A stretch of DNA of 64,000 nt from the NCBI GenBank assembly GCA_003279055.1, contig QCBP01000001.1:186001-250000 (forward strand), read 5' to 3'. Below the pieces are notes generated by a model that saw nothing but the letters and a program-made list of their open reading frames with translations, was not told where the DNA came from and ran no database searches. Source of the DNA: Prochlorococcus sp. AG-347-I21 (GTDB taxonomy: Bacteria > Cyanobacteriota > Cyanobacteriia > PCC-6307 > Cyanobiaceae). Below are positions 18,886-29,318 of this stretch, piece after piece (positions within the stretch are counted from its first letter, which is position 1; every line of letters begins with the position of its first letter). Both the position numbers and the translations under genes were made by a program.

Positions 18886-20925
18886 ATGAATAACTATAAG
18901 CTTCAAGCTCCTTACGAACCAAATGGAGATCAACCAGAAGCTATAAAAAAATTAGTTAAAGGCGTTAATACTGGTAAACAGTTTCAGACTCTTTTAGGAG
19001 CTACTGGAACTGGTAAAACATTTACCATTGCGAATGTAATTCAACAAACAGGAAGACCAGCACTTGTTTTAGCCCATAACAAAACGTTAGCTGCACAACT
19101 TTGTAATGAATTAAGGGAATTTTTTCCAAAAAATGCTGTTGAGTATTTCATTTCTTACTACGATTATTATCAACCTGAAGCTTATGTACCTGTAAGTGAT
19201 ACTTACATAGCCAAAACTGCTTCAATTAATGAAGAAATAGATATGCTTAGGCATTCTGCAACACGTTCATTATTTGAAAGAAAAGATGTAATTGTTGTAG
19301 CCTCAATAAGTTGTATTTATGGTCTTGGTATACCGAGTGAGTATTTAAAAGCTGCAGTTAAATTTGAAGTGGGAAAATCAATAAATCTACGTTCTTCTTT
19401 GAGATCTCTTGTTGAAAATCAATATACTAGAAATGATATTGAAATTACTAGAGGCAGATTCAGAATTAAAGGTGATGTTTTAGAAATCGGTCCAGCTTAT
19501 GAAGATAGATTAATAAGAATTGAATTATTTGGTGATGAAGTCGAGGCTATTAGATATGTTGACCCTACTACAGGAGAAATACTTGAAAGTTTGGAACAAG
19601 TTAGCGTTTACCCAGCCAAACATTTTGTGACTCCCAAAGAAAGACTTGAGAGTGCAATAAGTGCAATTAGAAGTGAATTAAAAACTCAACTTGATAAATT
19701 TACATACGAAGGAAAATTATTAGAGGCTCAACGTCTAGAACAACGCACAAAATATGATTTAGAAATGCTTAAAGAGGTTGGTTATTGTAATGGAGTTGAG
19801 AATTATGCTCGTCATTTATCAGGCAGGGAGGAAGGATCACCGCCAGAATGCTTAATAGATTACTTTCCCAAAGATTGGTTATTGGTGGTTGATGAGAGTC
19901 ACGTAACATGTCCTCAACTTCATGCGATGTACAACGGTGATCAATCTAGAAAAAAAGTTCTAATAGATCATGGTTTTAGATTGCCAAGTGCTGCAGATAA
20001 TAGACCTTTAAAATGTGAAGAGTTTTGGGAAAAATCAAAACAGACATTATTTATAAGTGCAACTCCCGGTCAATGGGAATTAGATCAATGTGATGGTAAA
20101 TTTATTGAGCAAGTTATAAGACCGACTGGGGTATTAGACCCGGTAATTGATGTAAGACCTAGTGAAGGCCAAATAGAAGATCTGTTATCTGAAATAAGAA
20201 TTCGAGCTGAAAAGAATCAAAGAGTGCTTGTGACAACTCTTACTAAGAGAATGGCTGAAGACCTAACTGATTTTTTATCTGAAAATAAAGTAAGAGTTAG
20301 ATATTTGCATTCCGAAATCCATTCAATTGAAAGAATTGAAATTATTCAAGACCTTAGAATGGGCGAATATGATGTTTTGGTAGGAGTTAATTTATTAAGA
20401 GAGGGACTAGATCTTCCTGAGGTATCCTTAGTCGCCATTTTAGATGCTGATAAAGAAGGTTTTCTGAGGGCAGAAAGATCATTGATTCAAACAATAGGAA
20501 GAGCTGCCAGACATGTTGAAGGTGTTGCATTGCTTTATGCAGATAACTTCACAGATTCAATGAAAAGAGCAATATCTGAAACTGAAAGAAGAAGAACTAT
20601 TCAAAAAAAATATAATCAAGTCAATGGTATTACTCCGAAACCTGCAGGCAAAAAAATAGAAAATTCAATATTATCTTTTCTAGAACTTTCCAGAAAACTA
20701 GATGCTGGTGGTTTATCTAAAGATTTAATAAATATAGTTAATAACAAAACTGACGCAATTCTCAGTTCCAGTGATAATCAATGCTTGCTCGAAGAATTAC
20801 CTGACTTAATAGAAAAGTTAGAAATTAAAATGAAAGATGCTGCAAAAGAGTTAAATTTTGAAGAAGCAGCAAATTTGAGGGATAGAATCAAAAAATTAAG
20901 ACAAAAGTTGGCAAGAAATAATTAA
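18886..20925 (+). CDS. uvrB: Excinuclease ABC subunit B
   Basis: Nucleotide-excision repair helicase-like protein of 679 aa that takes damaged DNA from UvrA and recruits UvrC. Counting from ATG 18886, Walker A GATGTGKT is at res. 38-45, the beta-hairpin [12 protein letters not shown] follows near 92-103, and late helicase motifs read TIGRAARH. The C-terminus carries the UVR motif ([11 protein letters not shown]) that contacts UvrC. A TTG codon directly upstream (18883) would add one residue; I choose the ATG. Length is normal. Confidence 0.98.
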   Translation: MNNYKLQAPYEPNGDQPEAIKKLVKGVNTGKQFQTLLGATGTGKTFTIANVIQQTGRPALVLAHNKTLAAQLCNELREFFPKNAVEYFISYYDYYQPEAYVPVSDTYIAKTASINEEIDMLRHSATRSLFERKDVIVVASISCIYGLGIPSEYLKAAVKFEVGKSINLRSSLRSLVENQYTRNDIEITRGRFRIKGDVLEIGPAYEDRLIRIELFGDEVEAIRYVDPTTGEILESLEQVSVYPAKHFVTPKERLESAISAIRSELKTQLDKFTYEGKLLEAQRLEQRTKYDLEMLKEVGYCNGVENYARHLSGREEGSPPECLIDYFPKDWLLVVDESHVTCPQLHAMYNGDQSRKKVLIDHGFRLPSAADNRPLKCEEFWEKSKQTLFISATPGQWELDQCDGKFIEQVIRPTGVLDPVIDVRPSEGQIEDLLSEIRIRAEKNQRVLVTTLTKRMAEDLTDFLSENKVRVRYLHSEIHSIERIEIIQDLRMGEYDVLVGVNLLREGLDLPEVSLVAILDADKEGFLRAERSLIQTIGRAARHVEGVALLYADNFTDSMKRAISETERRRTIQKKYNQVNGITPKPAGKKIENSILSFLELSRKLDAGGLSKDLINIVNNKTDAILSSSDNQCLLEELPDLIEKLEIKMKDAAKELNFEEAANLRDRIKKLRQKLARNN

Positions 20926-20932
20926 AAAGAAC

Positions 20933-22693
20933 TTATTTTTCTAATTTGAAATGATTATGAATCGCATTAACTGCTTTGTCACAATCTTTTTCCAAGACAA
21001 TACATGAAGTCCTTATTTCGCTAGTGGCAATCATTTCAATATTGATATTTTGATCAGCCAAAGCTCTAAATATTTTTCCAGCCGTTCCAACCTTAAATGC
21101 CATTCCTGCTCCAACAGTACTTACTTTGGCTATAGCAGGCCCATCTTCAATGAATGATCCGGGTAATTTTTTTGTTAAGGCCTCAAAAACTAAGTTAGCT
21201 TTTTTTCTATCTTGTTTGTTCATTGTAAGACTAATATCCTTAGTTTTAAAAGAGGAAATTCTTTCAGACTGCACGATAGTATCGAAAAGTAAATTATTTT
21301 CAGCTAATGCTAAACATATCGATGCTGCTACACCTGGACGATCAGGCAGTTTTCGAAAACTTACTTGAACTTGGTTTTTATCTAATGCAATTCCTCTTAC
21401 TTCAGGTTGATTTCGTTTTTCGTTAATTGGATTAATAAATATTTGTGTATCGGATAACTTAAATTTTTCAGCAACAAATCTAATAGCTTTTGGAATATTA
21501 TTAATTTCAATTACGCAGCTGACTTTAATTTCACTAGTAGCTATTAACCTGACATTTATATTCGCTTGAGATAAAGTATCAAATAAATCAGCTGAAACAC
21601 TAGGTCTACCCATAATGCCCGCTCCTTGAATACTTAATTTAGTCATGTTTGTTTTTAGATTATATTCTCCTCCTAATTGACTAGTTATAAGTTCACATTG
21701 TTCTTCAGTCTTTTTGACTTCTAATTCACTAACAGTAAATGTAATATCGTTATTATTTCCATCATTTGTAGCTTGTATGATTAAATCGACATTAATACTT
21801 GCTTCTGAAAGTTTTTCAAATATTTGTGCAGCAATTCCAGGCCTATCAGGAATATTTGAGAGACTGAATACTGCTTGGTTTTCTAGTACTTCAAGACTAT
21901 TTACTGTTTTTGTTAATTCTAAGCTTCCTCTTTTTAGCGGGAGAGGTTGGATTTGACTCTCTAGTAGAGTCCCACTTGATTCACTTTGGCTTGATTTGAC
22001 ACATAATTTAATTCCATAATTGCGAGCAATTTCTACTGCTCTTGGATGCAGAACTGAAGCACCGACGCTTGCAAGTTCAAGCATTTCCTCACAGCTAATT
22101 TCATCTAAGAGTTTTGCATTAGGAACAATTCTTGGGTCAGTAGTAAGAACCCCTGGAACGTCTGTATAAATTTCGCAAGTCTCAGCTCCTAAAGCTGTTG
22201 ATAAAGCTACTGCGGAAGTATCTGAACCACCTCTACCCAAAGTTGTAATTTCCATTGAACCCGTATGGCTTAATGTTGTTCCTTGAAACCCAGCCACTAC
22301 AACTACAAAACCCTGATTTATATAATTTCGGATTCTTTTTGTTTCTATATCCAGAATTCTCGCTTTCCCATGTATTGATTCAGTGATAATTCCAACCTGG
22401 CTACCGGTCATTGAAATTGCAGGTATTCCGTATTCGTTTAATGCCATTGAGAGAAGAGCTATGGTTACTTGTTCTCCAGTTGACAGAAGCATATCCAATT
22501 CTCTTCGATTTGGATTTTTACTAATTAATTCCGCTAAACAATTTAAATCATCTGTAGTTTGCCCCATCGCAGAGACAACCACGACAACTTCATTTCCTGC
22601 TTCTTTACTTTGACAAATGCTTTTTGCAATATTTTTAATTTTTTTAATATTACCGACAGAAGTACCGCCAAATTTTTTTACTAGTAAAGCCAT
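20933..22693 (-). CDS. lysC: Aspartate kinase with four ACT domains
   Basis: Monofunctional aspartokinase (586 aa) phosphorylating aspartate for lysine/threonine/methionine synthesis. The kinase domain begins with KKFGGTSVG (res. 6-14) and runs to about 250. Two pairs of ACT regulatory domains follow; each pair has a PDRPG motif and an ATSEI motif (NIPDRPGIAA and LIATSEIKVS; KLPDRPGVAA and MIATSEIRTS). This duplicated ACT layout is characteristic of cyanobacterial LysC and gives feedback control by lysine and threonine. It is downstream of holA on the same strand (39 bp from the restored holA stop) and convergent with uvrB (7 bp apart). Confidence 0.97.
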   Translation of the reverse strand: MALLVKKFGGTSVGNIKKIKNIAKSICQSKEAGNEVVVVVSAMGQTTDDLNCLAELISKNPNRRELDMLLSTGEQVTIALLSMALNEYGIPAISMTGSQVGIITESIHGKARILDIETKRIRNYINQGFVVVVAGFQGTTLSHTGSMEITTLGRGGSDTSAVALSTALGAETCEIYTDVPGVLTTDPRIVPNAKLLDEISCEEMLELASVGASVLHPRAVEIARNYGIKLCVKSSQSESSGTLLESQIQPLPLKRGSLELTKTVNSLEVLENQAVFSLSNIPDRPGIAAQIFEKLSEASINVDLIIQATNDGNNNDITFTVSELEVKKTEEQCELITSQLGGEYNLKTNMTKLSIQGAGIMGRPSVSADLFDTLSQANINVRLIATSEIKVSCVIEINNIPKAIRFVAEKFKLSDTQIFINPINEKRNQPEVRGIALDKNQVQVSFRKLPDRPGVAASICLALAENNLLFDTIVQSERISSFKTKDISLTMNKQDRKKANLVFEALTKKLPGSFIEDGPAIAKVSTVGAGMAFKVGTAGKIFRALADQNINIEMIATSEIRTSCIVLEKDCDKAVNAIHNHFKLEK

Positions 22694-22732
22694 ATTTAAA
22701 TCATAATGTAAATTCTTAAACTTATAATTTGG

Positions 22733-23733
22733 TTAACTTAAATTAATTAAATTCTCTGTAAAAACATTTATAGGATTATTACCTTGTTTTAGTAATGATT
22801 CAATATCTAATAACTTACTCATTAAATTAACTAAATATTCTTGCGATACATTTTTCACTTTTCTTCGAATAAAAAAAATTCTTTTTGGATTAGTAATGCC
22901 TGCAAGATTACAAATCTTTTCTGAATTATCGTTTCCTGAATTAATAGCTAATTTTATAATGGTATGAATTCTTATTTGACTAATTAAACCTGCATTTAGT
23001 CTTAAAGCAGGTTCTCCTTCCTGTAAGAAATAATTTATTTCAATGAGGCTTTCATTAATATTTTTTTGTAAGAGAAGATCAATGATTTTGAAAATGTTAG
23101 ATTGATGATCATTAAATATTTTTTTACATCAATACTTTTAAGAAAAAGTTGTTCATGCGAATTATTTGATACTGCAGAAAGGTATGTTTTTGCTTTGGCT
23201 AATTCATTAATAAGTTTAAAGCTATCATTCCCAACCGAATCAATAATTAATTCAACTGCATTTTTATCAATTTTGATATTCATTTCATGTGCCGCATCTT
23301 CTAAAAATCTTTTTTGTCCCTCATAGTCCCAGACTTCTGGTAAAGAAAATGATTTTTCTTTGGCTAAATTATTTTTGATAAGTTTTTGTAAAAATTTAGT
23401 GCTCTTTAGTCTTGAGTCTGGTTTTTTTGAATTTTGTAAAATGAAATAAGTATTTTGAGGTATATTGTCATGTATTTTTTCAAATTTAGTTCTTAGATCT
23501 TCATTTTTTGAAGTAAAAATTGGATTATTTTTTAATGTAACTATTCTGTATCCATCTCCAAAAGGAGGTGTAAGAACTTCATCAAAAGCTTTATTGACTT
23601 GTTCATCATCATCTCCATTTAAATTAGTTACATTTATTTCTTTCCATTCTTTGGATACTTCCTTATCAATTAATTTTTTTATAAATCTATTTTGAGCATT
23701 TAGATCATTACCCCATAATATTTGTATTGGCAT
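22733..23733 (-). CDS. holA: DNA polymerase III delta subunit, frame break at an A7 run
   Basis: Clamp-loader subunit that opens the sliding clamp. From ATG 23733 the first frame encodes delta-like sequence (MPIQILWGNDLNAQNRF, then GDGYRIVTLKN) to codon 205, but then runs out-of-register and would stop at 232 aa. At the coding-strand run of seven A (23119-23125, read GTA AAA AAA) a -1 shift opens a second frame of 128 codons (IFNDHQSNIFKIIDLLLQKN...) ending at TAA 22733, with the helical C-terminal domain expected for delta. The restored product is 333 aa, a normal delta length. Either slippage at A AAA AAA makes full-length protein or one A is missing from the sequence. Confidence 0.85.
23119..23125 (-). 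other. A7 homopolymer at the holA frame break
   Basis: On the coding strand this is A-AAA-AAA within codons V203-K204-K205, followed by T. The heptamer A AAA AAA permits tandem -1 re-pairing of both tRNAs and is also a classical poly(A) site for RNA polymerase slippage. One extra A, or a -1 ribosomal shift, joins the two holA frames exactly. Confidence 0.8.
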
Positions 23734-23791
23734 AATCGCTCAATAAAAACCATATATTAACTATGATTACTTCTAACACAAATTAAATTTA

Positions 23792-24415
23792 ATGGTAATA
23801 GATCATCCAATTTTTTTGGAAAGCATCAGATTTATAAGATCTCATTTAGGAGCCAATGATCTAAATTATTTGGAAAAAAAAGTCTTAGAGAGATTAGTCC
23901 ATACTTCAGGAGATTTTTCAGTTCAAAATCTTGTAAATTTTAGTGAAGGTGCTTGCGAAAAGGGGCTGCAGGCACTTAAAAATGGTGCTCCGATTTTAAC
24001 TGATACCGATATGGCAGCAGCAGCTATAAAAACCATGGCAGAAAATACCACTAGGAATAAAGTATTTACGGCGAAAATGTGGTTTGGAGAAAATAAGCAC
24101 ATAGACGTAACTAAAACTGCATATGGCTTAAGTGAAGGTTGGAAAGAGTTATCTGCTATAAATTCTGGAAGCAAATCACCTATAGTAGTTATTGGCAGTT
24201 CGCCTACAGCTTTAACTTATTTAATTGATATTTTAGAGAATGCAAAAGATTTGCCTAGTTTAATTATTGGAATGCCCGTTGGATTTATTGGAGTAGAGAA
24301 AAGCAAAAACAAGCTTATTTCTACTGATCTTCCTAGAATAGTCTTGAATTCAACTAGAGGGGGTGCTGCTATGGCAGCTGCTGCAGTTAATGCATTGTTG
24401 AGGGAAACTATTTAA
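23792..24415 (+). CDS. cobH: Precorrin-8X methylmutase
   Basis: CobH/CbiC enzyme of 207 aa that migrates a methyl group to convert precorrin-8X to hydrogenobyrinic acid (or the cobalt form) in cobalamin-type corrinoid synthesis. The catalytic histidine is probably H37 in RLVHTSGDF, and the conserved blocks GAPILTDTDM, VIGSSPTAL and GMPVGFIGVEKSK are present. Length is typical. It stands alone here, divergent from holA (58-bp gap) and convergent with mutS; the rest of the corrin pathway must be elsewhere. Confidence 0.94.
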   Translation: MVIDHPIFLESIRFIRSHLGANDLNYLEKKVLERLVHTSGDFSVQNLVNFSEGACEKGLQALKNGAPILTDTDMAAAAIKTMAENTTRNKVFTAKMWFGENKHIDVTKTAYGLSEGWKELSAINSGSKSPIVVIGSSPTALTYLIDILENAKDLPSLIIGMPVGFIGVEKSKNKLISTDLPRIVLNSTRGGAAMAAAAVNALLRETI

Positions 24416-24446
24416 AAAGTATGTATCTTATAAAAATTTCAAAATT

Positions 24447-27188
24447 CTACTTAATATCATAATTTAATTTATTATTTTCTTCTAAAGAATTTAAAACTGA
24501 TTGTGCTTTTTCTATAACTTCTTTTGGAACTCCTGCTAACTTAGCTGCCTCTATACCGTAGCTTTTGTTTGAGCCCCCTTTGACAATCTTGTGACTAAAA
24601 ACTAACTGATCGTTATTTTGTTCTACTAAAACTTGAAAATTTTGTATATTCTTATTTGAATTTTTTAAATAATTTAGCTCATGATAGTGCGTAGCAAAAA
24701 TAGTATTACATTGAATTTTTTTTGCAAGATATTCACTTACTGACCAAGCTATTGAAAGTCCATCAAAAGTAGATGTCCCTCTACCTATCTCATCAAGTAA
24801 AACTAGTGAGCTAGAAGTTGCCTGATTTAGAATTGATGCGGTTTCAGACATTTCTACCATAAATGTTGATTGTCCAGATGATTGATCATCGACCGCCCCA
24901 ATTCTTGTAAAAATCCTATCTGTAATCTTGATTTCAGCATGATTAGCAGGAACAAAGCTACCAATTTGTGCGAGAATTTGTATTAAACCAAGTTGCCTTA
25001 TAAAGCAACTTTTTCCACTTGCATTGGGACCGGTTAATATAATTAATTTTTGATTATTATCAAAAGAGATATCGTTCGCTATAAACTTTTTATCATTCAA
25101 CAATTGCTCTACAATTGGGTTCCTTCCTGCGATAATTTTTGTACTATTTTTTGTTATTGAATCATTTATTGGTATTAATGAAGGTTTTATAAAATTGTTT
25201 TCTACTGTAGTAATTGATAATCCAAGCAATGCATCAAGAGATGCAATAGATTTTGCGATTGATCTTATTTGTTTTGTTTTTTCAGAAACTGTATTTCTTA
25301 ATTCGCAGAAAATTTCATATTCTCTTGATGAAGCTCTACTTTTTATTTGGAAAATCTTATTTTCTTTATTTTTAATTTCTGAAGTGATATACCTTTCTTC
25401 ATTAGTAAGTGTTTGCCTTTTGATCCAATGATGTGGAGCTAAATTAACTTTTGATTTATTTATAGAAATGTAGTAACCAAAATTCTTATGAAATTGAATT
25501 TTTAAGTTTGAAATTTTGCTGATTTTCCTTTCTTTTAATTCCTCTTTATTTAGCCACTCAGAGTAATCATCCATTAAATTACGTAAACCATCTAATATAT
25601 TGTCAACACCATCATGAATCATGCCTCCTTCACTAATATTTAGAGGAGGATTCTCTATTAGTTTAAAACTTATAGTGTCAGCTAATTCTAATAGTTCTGC
25701 ATCAATATTTTTTAATTGATCAGTCCAATCTGGGAGATCATATTTAAATAATTCAATTATAGATTTTAGTCTAGGCAATTTTTTTAAACCTTCCGCTATT
25801 GCAATTAAGTCTCTAGGACTTGCATGACCTGCACAAGCTCTACCAGCAAGTCTTTCTAAATCTCCCATTGCTCTAAGTAAATTTTGGGTATCTATACGTG
25901 ATTGTTTAGATTCAATAAAGTTTGTAATTATATTTTGTCTTTTATAAATTTCATGAACGTTTAATAGTGGTGAATCTATCCATCTTCTTAAACACCTTGC
26001 ACCCATGCAAGTATAAGTTCTATCAATACTCCATAGTAGCGAACCTACATAATTGTTTTCTCGTTGTGTATTTTTGATTTCTAAGTTTTTTTGAGTTTGA
26101 TAATCAATAATTAATTTGTTGTGACCAAATTGAATTTGTGGAAAGTCTAATGAGATTTTTACAGAAGAATCTTTATCTAAATTTGAAGGATTAATTTTTT
26201 CTAAATAATTTAATAAACCACCAAGAGATCTTGTAGCGTTGTTTAAATTTTTAAGTCCTATTCCTTCTAGGTTTGCAATTTTGAAATATTTTTTTATTAG
26301 ATAATTTGCTTCAATAATGCCAAAATTAGTCTCTAGAGAAACAGTATATGTAATTTGACTATTTTCTTTAATTAATAAATTTCTTACTTCATTGCTTCCT
26401 ACAATGATTTCTGAAGAATCTAATTTAATAATTTCATCAAATAGCTTTGAAAGAGATTGACCTTCTAAAGTTATTAATTCTCCTGTGCTTACATCAGCTT
26501 TTGATATACCCCATTCATAAGATTCATCTGAGTTTTCTTCAGATAAGTAAATAGCAGTAATCCAATTATTTTTCTTTGCTATCAACATCCCCTCTTCAAT
26601 TACAGTTCCAGGGGTAATTATTCTTGTTATTCCTCTTTTAATTGGAGTCCCATAATTTCCAGAACTTTTTTCTAATTGGTCGCATATAACCACAGAATAA
26701 TTTTTTTTAATTAAATCAGCACAGTATCTTTCCATTGCATGATGGGGAACCCCTGCCATAGGGATCTTACCAATCTCTTTGCCAGCATCTTTACTGGTAA
26801 GTGTTATTTCTAAAAGGTTAGATATTAATACAGCATCCTCAAAAAAACATTCAAAAAAATCTCCTAATCTATAAAGTAATAACCTATCTTTATTTTCCTC
26901 TTTTAGAGTTACATAATGCTTCATTACAGGAGTTAATTTCAGTTTTGAAACTGTTTTATAGCTATAAGATTCTTCATTGATGCAAACATTTTTGTTATTT
27001 GAAATTAAATCAGTCTTGAATTTATTTATTAAATTATTTGAATTTTTTCTTTGTCTAGGTCTTTTTTTCGATTCTTTTTTTAAATCTTCCCAAGAAAAAT
27101 CTTCTGGAATTTTTGTTATTTCTTCTTGCTTATTGTTTTCATTACCAATCGCAAATAAATTCTTTTGAATTATCGTATCTTCTTCCAT
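24447..27188 (-). CDS. mutS: DNA mismatch repair protein MutS
   Basis: MutS1-type mismatch-recognition ATPase, 913 aa. The mismatch-reading Phe-x-Glu motif appears as [10 protein letters not shown] near res. 108, about 85 residues later than usual because of a Lys/Asn-rich N-terminal extension. The lever/clamp region follows, then Walker [10 protein letters not shown] (about res. 717-725), [12 protein letters not shown] and ATHYHEL. It therefore has a complete DNA-binding and ATPase architecture. MutL is not in the window. The gene is divergent from psbZ and convergent with cobH (31 bp). Confidence 0.96.
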   Translation of the reverse strand: MEEDTIIQKNLFAIGNENNKQEEITKIPEDFSWEDLKKESKKRPRQRKNSNNLINKFKTDLISNNKNVCINEESYSYKTVSKLKLTPVMKHYVTLKEENKDRLLLYRLGDFFECFFEDAVLISNLLEITLTSKDAGKEIGKIPMAGVPHHAMERYCADLIKKNYSVVICDQLEKSSGNYGTPIKRGITRIITPGTVIEEGMLIAKKNNWITAIYLSEENSDESYEWGISKADVSTGELITLEGQSLSKLFDEIIKLDSSEIIVGSNEVRNLLIKENSQITYTVSLETNFGIIEANYLIKKYFKIANLEGIGLKNLNNATRSLGGLLNYLEKINPSNLDKDSSVKISLDFPQIQFGHNKLIIDYQTQKNLEIKNTQRENNYVGSLLWSIDRTYTCMGARCLRRWIDSPLLNVHEIYKRQNIITNFIESKQSRIDTQNLLRAMGDLERLAGRACAGHASPRDLIAIAEGLKKLPRLKSIIELFKYDLPDWTDQLKNIDAELLELADTISFKLIENPPLNISEGGMIHDGVDNILDGLRNLMDDYSEWLNKEELKERKISKISNLKIQFHKNFGYYISINKSKVNLAPHHWIKRQTLTNEERYITSEIKNKENKIFQIKSRASSREYEIFCELRNTVSEKTKQIRSIAKSIASLDALLGLSITTVENNFIKPSLIPINDSITKNSTKIIAGRNPIVEQLLNDKKFIANDISFDNNQKLIILTGPNASGKSCFIRQLGLIQILAQIGSFVPANHAEIKITDRIFTRIGAVDDQSSGQSTFMVEMSETASILNQATSSSLVLLDEIGRGTSTFDGLSIAWSVSEYLAKKIQCNTIFATHYHELNYLKNSNKNIQNFQVLVEQNNDQLVFSHKIVKGGSNKSYGIEAAKLAGVPKEVIEKAQSVLNSLEENNKLNYDIK

Positions 27189-27300
27189 ACTTTTTTAATT
27201 CCTAAATAGATATTAGGTAGAAAAATTTTTTTTGCATTTAAAGTGTCTAAAGTATGTAAATTTTCTCTAAAAATTATCATTTTCATGAGAATATAGTATT

Positions 27301-27306
27301 TATAAT
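27301..27306 (+). promoter_or_regulatory. Candidate -10 element for psbZ
   Basis: A perfect TATAAT stands 24 bp before the psbZ ATG in the mutS-psbZ intergenic region. No convincing -35 box is seen at the right distance, which is common for picocyanobacterial promoters. Placement is by consensus only. Confidence 0.4.
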
Positions 27307-27330
27307 AATCTGAAATCTACGTACTGAATC

Positions 27331-27528
27331 ATGCAGGCTGTTAACTTTTTCTTTGTAAATGCTCTATTATTTGCTTCTTTAATTGCGGTAGTTGGAGTAC
27401 CCGTTTTATATGTGACCCAACCCTCTACTGAGGAAGGACAGCGAGAAAGTAGGAGAAAAATTTATTCTATTGCTGCTGTTTGGGTTGTTTTGGTTTTTGT
27501 TACGGGGATAGTTTCTTCATTAGTTTGA
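27331..27528 (+). CDS. psbZ: Photosystem II protein PsbZ (Ycf9)
   Basis: Small thylakoid protein of 65 aa with two membrane helices (about res. 5-27 and 44-63) separated by a short polar loop (PSTEEGQRESRRK). Sequence and size match PsbZ, a peripheral PSII core subunit near CP43 that stabilises the supercomplex and antenna contact. It is followed by ribH 49 bp downstream on the same strand. A TATAAT box stands upstream at 27301. The ATG start gives the expected N-terminus. Confidence 0.93.
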   Translation: MQAVNFFFVNALLFASLIAVVGVPVLYVTQPSTEEGQRESRRKIYSIAAVWVVLVFVTGIVSSLV

Positions 27529-27577
27529 ACTTAATACCTTTTCGTGAGAGTCTATTAATATATCGAAGTAAAATTTA

Positions 27578-28054
27578 ATGGCTATTTTTGAGGGATCTTT
27601 TACTAATGCATCTACTTTAAAAGTTGGGATTGTAATAGCAAGATTTAATGATCTAATTACAAATAGAATTTTAGCTGGTTGTCTTGATTGTTTGAAAAGA
27701 CATGGTTTAGATACTTCTGAGTTAAGCAATCAAGTAGATATAGTTTGGGTTCCTGGTTCATTCGAATTACCAATCGCAGCTAAAACCCTCATGAAAAAAA
27801 AGAGTTATGACGTTGTAATTGCTCTTGGGGCTGTGATCCGTGGGGAAACTTCACACTATGATGTAGTTATATCTGAGGCAAGCAAAGGTATTTCACAAGT
27901 TTCAAATGAAAATAATGTTCCAATTATTTTTGGAGTTTTGACTACTGATACTATGCAGCAGGCTCTAGAAAGAGCGGGGATTAAAAATAATCTTGGTTGG
28001 AATTATGCTTTACAAGCAATTGAGATGGGATCGTTGATTAAAAATTTAAATTAA
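27578..28054 (+). CDS. ribH: 6,7-Dimethyl-8-ribityllumazine synthase
   Basis: Riboflavin-pathway enzyme (158 aa) joining the ribitylamino-uracil with dihydroxybutanone phosphate; usually a 60-subunit or pentameric assembly. Conserved parts include ARFND (res. 21-25), the substrate loop VPGSFELP (58-65) and [14 protein letters not shown] (82-95), with the general-acid histidine H93. Length is typical. It probably shares a transcript with psbZ, although no functional link between the two is known to me; tRNA-Gly follows 61 bp downstream. Confidence 0.97.
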   Translation: MAIFEGSFTNASTLKVGIVIARFNDLITNRILAGCLDCLKRHGLDTSELSNQVDIVWVPGSFELPIAAKTLMKKKSYDVVIALGAVIRGETSHYDVVISEASKGISQVSNENNVPIIFGVLTTDTMQQALERAGIKNNLGWNYALQAIEMGSLIKNLN

Positions 28055-28115
28055 TTGAAAAAATTTAATTATTTCTATCATTGATCCCTTCTTTGAGATA
28101 AAATAAAAAAGTTAT

Positions 28116-28187
28116 GCGGATGTAGCTCAGTGGTAGAGCATCTCCTTGCCAAGGAGAATGTCGAGAGTTCGAATCTCTTCATCCGCT
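28116..28187 (+). tRNA. tRNA-Gly (anticodon GCC)
   Basis: A 72-nt cloverleaf can be folded by eye. The acceptor stem is GCGGATG (28116-28122) with CATCCGC (28180-28186) and discriminator T 28187. The D arm reads GCTCAGTGGTAGAGC, the anticodon arm TCTCC-TTGCCAA-GGAGA gives anticodon GCC, and the T arm GAGAGTTCGAATCTC is canonical. CCA is not encoded. A T6 tract (28187-28192) at the 3' end could end transcription. Confidence 0.97.
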
Positions 28188-28233
28188 TTTTTATGTTTGT
28201 ATCCCTTAAAGTATTTGTAATAATCATTTCATA

Positions 28234-28665
28234 ATGACAAGATTAATTTCTACTGAGGATTTAAGGGGATTATTTACTAAACCTTATGGTACAGATGCAC
28301 CAACAAAACAAAAATGGGCTGAATTTTATAATGAAAATGTCATTTTTGTAGACCCAACGCAGGAAACAGAGGGCTTAGATTCTTATATTAAAGCTCAAGA
28401 AAAGTTAGTTAGAAGATGTGATGATATTTTTTTAGAAACTCATGCGATTTCCATAACTGGAGATTGTGGATTTGTTGAATGGACAATGGGCTTAAAAATT
28501 ATGGGTAAAGAATTTATTTATCCTGGAACTACTCGTTTATTATTTGGCGAAAATGGATTAATAAAAGAGCATAGAGATTACTTTGATTTTTGTGGTCCAA
28601 CTTTTGGTCCTGTACCTATTTTAGGTTCTTTTATAAGATGGCTTTATAGTAAATTTGTTTCTTGA
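28234..28665 (+). CDS. NTF2-like / SnoaL-like fold protein
   Basis: Protein of 143 aa with the pattern of an NTF2-like cone fold: an N-terminal helix pair (WAEFYNENVIFVDPTQE), a strand with E-T-E-G-L-D, then WTMGLKIMGKEFIYPGTTRLLFGENGLIKEHRDYFD, which is the usual strand-turn-strand ending of SnoaL-like proteins. Members include cyclases, isomerases and non-enzymatic binding domains, so no reaction can be given. It is a single plus-strand gene after tRNA-Gly and convergent with the GNAT gene. Conserved in picocyanobacteria as far as I recognise. Confidence 0.7.
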   Translation: MTRLISTEDLRGLFTKPYGTDAPTKQKWAEFYNENVIFVDPTQETEGLDSYIKAQEKLVRRCDDIFLETHAISITGDCGFVEWTMGLKIMGKEFIYPGTTRLLFGENGLIKEHRDYFDFCGPTFGPVPILGSFIRWLYSKFVS

Positions 28666-28688
28666 TTTAACTTTTATAGAAAAGAACT

Positions 28689-29144
28689 TTATATTTCACG
28701 AATTAATAAATTTTGAGTAGTAACTTCTTTAAATTCAAATTGAGAATAGAATAATTTTTTATTTGTTGTCATTAAATATAATTTTTTTGTATTTTTAATT
28801 TTTTTAGAAGATAAAAGATTTTTTACAATTAATGTGCCAAAACCTTTGCCTTGGTGATTTTGATCTATAACAATATCCCAAAGCACTCCGCGGTAAATCC
28901 CATCGGTTAAAGCTCTACCAAAACCTACTATTTCTTTGCCAACCCAAAGACTTATTACGACATCACTATTAGCAAGACATTTTTTTAGATCATTAATTGT
29001 TCTATTTTTTGCCCAGAAAGCATTGGTATCTAGTAATTTTTGTAGCTTAATTAATCCATTTGTTGGTTTAAGATTAGGACCTAATCCAAAAATCCTTAAC
29101 CCTAAAGCTCCTTTAGCATGTTTGATTAGAGATATTTCTTTCAT
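28689..29144 (-). CDS. GNAT family N-acetyltransferase
   Basis: Acetyl-CoA-dependent acetyltransferase of 151 aa. The acetyl-CoA pyrophosphate-binding motif A reads DQNHQGKGFGTLIV, with Q98-G-K-G-F-G103, preceded by the strand VLWDIVID. The C-terminal FYSQFEFKE block is typical of GNAT motif B. The substrate cannot be inferred; relatives include protein N-terminal and small-molecule acetylases. It stands alone on the minus strand between the NTF2-like gene and secA. Confidence 0.85.
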   Translation of the reverse strand: MKEISLIKHAKGALGLRIFGLGPNLKPTNGLIKLQKLLDTNAFWAKNRTINDLKKCLANSDVVISLWVGKEIVGFGRALTDGIYRGVLWDIVIDQNHQGKGFGTLIVKNLLSSKKIKNTKKLYLMTTNKKLFYSQFEFKEVTTQNLLIREI

Positions 29145-29275
29145 TTATTAAGAAGATTTTTGAAAAGTGATGTCAGATAGGTTATTTTTGTAACTTCAAT
29201 TTAAATACCTTAATCGATCATTTCTACAAAATAAAGAGATAATGATTTTCTTCATTCTGTTGTAACGCACTAATT

Positions 29276-29281
29276 TATAAT
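29276..29281 (+). promoter_or_regulatory. Candidate -10 element for secA
   Basis: TATAAT stands 37 bp before the secA ATG, inside the 174-bp gap shared with the divergent GNAT gene. I see no good -35 hexamer at 17 bp spacing. The rest of that gap holds nothing else I can name. Confidence 0.4.
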
Positions 29282-29318
29282 GTTTGTAATAGGATTAATT
29301 TTTTAAGGACTTTGACTT

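Noticed and set aside
22694-23034. Apparent 340-bp gene-free gap
   Set aside because: It is filled by the out-of-frame 3' part of holA, not by intergenic DNA.
23035-23733. A stand-alone 232-aa protein replacing a delta subunit
   Set aside because: Its last 27 residues do not fit delta, and the other frame downstream carries a well-fitting C-terminal domain up to 22733. A frame break is the simpler reading.
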